Origin: Ligula intestinalis
Lineage: Eukaryota > Platyhelminthes > Cestoda > Diphyllobothriidea > Diphyllobothriidae
Direction of reading: 5' to 3'
DNA length: 64,000 nt
Assembly: GCA_036362985.1 (NCBI GenBank)
Contig: JAYGXS010000002.1
Location: 93,468,325-93,532,324, forward strand
The notes under the pieces were generated by a model, which was not told the DNA's origin, did not search any database, and saw only the letters and a list, made by a program, of their open reading frames with translations. The position numbers and the translations under genes were made by a program. This document shows, one piece after another, positions 63,260 through 64,000 of this stretch. Each line of letters begins with the position of its first letter. Position 1 is the stretch's first letter.

Positions 63260-64000
63260 TTAACTGTTCCCAGTAATATTATGAGACTAACTACAACTAT
63301 GTACAAAGTATGTCCACTCCCTACTCAATGGCAAACCGTATACACAAGTTGATGGAGTGGCAGTGGAGAATCCCCTTGGTTCTGCCTTTGCAGATATATT
63401 AATGGGTCATTTTGAAGCAAAAGTTAATTCAATATCCAAAAGAACAGTACTCTACATGACAGATGTAGATGATATGTTTGCGATTGTTAAAAACATAAAA
63501 AAGTCGAAGAACTATTGTTTACGATGAACAGTCTGCACCAAAAATAAAATGTATGATGGAAGAGGAACGTGAAAACCAGCTTTCTTTCCTAGAAGTTAAC
63601 ATGTTCAGACAGAAATACGGTTCTATTAAACGAAGAATTTTCCACAAGAATGCATGGAAAGGACGGTACTTGCATTATCTAAGTTTGGTTTCCATACAAT
63701 GGCAAAGTACATAAGTTTTCATCCTCTTCTAGAGGACAAGCAAATTCTGCTCAAATAATAAACTGCATGCCGAAATTGCCAGCCTCAAAGAAACTCTACT
63801 AAAGCGTGGGTAACCAGAACGCTTCAATCAAATGTATGGTAAACCCTTACGGCAAAATGTATGCAACAGTCATCTCCAAAAAGCCTGTTTTCATATGCAT
63901 ATACTTCAAGGGTAAAAACACCTTAAACACAATCAAGAGACGCTTACGCAACACCATTAAAAGGACTTACTTTGCTGCTGAGTTGGTCTTTTGCAACCCG
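63260..64000 (+). pseudogene. PLE reverse transcriptase, runs off the window
   Basis: In order: LQLCTKYVHSLLNGKPYTQV, DGVAVENPLGSAFADILMG (the DGVAMGSPLGP.LADIFM block with two changes), LYMTDVDDMFAIV (the YVDD catalytic box), then after a frameshift ENQLSFLEVNMFRQKYGS, NAWKGRYLHYLS, LHAEIASLKETLLKRG (equivalent of the L..NGYP helix, here interrupted by a stop) and KPVFICIYFKGK, TIKRRLRNTIKRTYFAAELV. This is the palm to thumb of a Penelope-type, telomerase-related RT. The GIY-YIG domain would lie beyond 64000. At least three frame breaks occur. Confidence 0.85.

Noticed and set aside
1..64000. CRISPR arrays, bacterial operons or prophage
   Set aside because: Introns, PLEs, SINE-like repeats and polyadenylation signals show a eukaryotic nuclear sequence. 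No regularly spaced direct repeats were seen.

Overview
The window is eukaryotic nuclear DNA. It has spliced exons with GT/AG borders, AATAAA signals, microsatellites, one 10-N assembly gap (33014-33023) and a very high load of Penelope-like retroelement (PLE) debris. A tetraspanin of flatworm style, many GIY-YIG PLE remnants and an RTE-like fragment together suggest a platyhelminth, most likely a tapeworm with a large repeat-rich genome (a diphyllobothriid type would fit). The phylum is a fair inference. The order is a guess, and no species can be named.

I can support two host genes. (1) A tetraspanin on the + strand runs from 2999 to 25415. I reconstructed seven exons from reading frame, splice sites and family architecture: 2999-3157, 10072-10299, 13788-13862, 15778-15909, 19868-20021, 22555-22715 and 25305-25415. 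They give 339 residues with four membrane helices and a six-cysteine large loop. The six introns (1.9-6.9 kb) are filled with retroelement fragments. (2) An apparently intronless 1269-residue mucin-like type I membrane protein lies at 35029-38838 (+). It has a signal peptide, a Ser/Thr-rich ectodomain, one membrane helix and a 184-residue cytoplasmic tail.

Most of the remainder is mobile DNA. PLE fragments of at least four lineages are present. I call them A-D by GIY-YIG sequence and 3' end; these are my labels, not published names. Almost all are 5'-truncated. Where two adjoin, they are nearly always head to head (a minus copy followed by a plus copy). The 3' ends of lineage A and its relatives carry a recurring block with a CTGANGA box, a short hairpin, a GAAAC box and GTC, followed by a pyrimidine (TTC-type) terminus. 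This matches the minimalist hammerhead ribozymes described in PLE terminal repeats. At least a dozen such motifs occur here, several in snap-back pairs with no coding sequence.

Layout: 0-2.6 kb, PLE C and a PLE B inverted pair. 3-25.4 kb, tetraspanin with PLE A/C/D, RTE-like, SINE-like and other repeats in the introns. 25.4-30 kb, almost featureless AT-rich DNA. 30-33.4 kb, an element inside AT repeats, a PLE B inverted pair and a near-perfect palindrome around the assembly gap. 34-34.6 kb, MITE-like repeat. 35-38.8 kb, mucin-like gene. 39-41.6 kb, diverged tandem duplication. 42.6-44.6 kb, long-TIR MITE and relatives. 45-53.3 kb, PLE B/C fragments including a reverse transcriptase to GIY-YIG remnant. 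54.1-57 kb, tandem duplication with one unusually conserved 190-bp patch. 57 kb, mariner-like MITE. 57.4-61 kb, AT-rich with no gene seen. 61-64 kb, repeats, a PLE A fragment, and a PLE reverse transcriptase running off the end.
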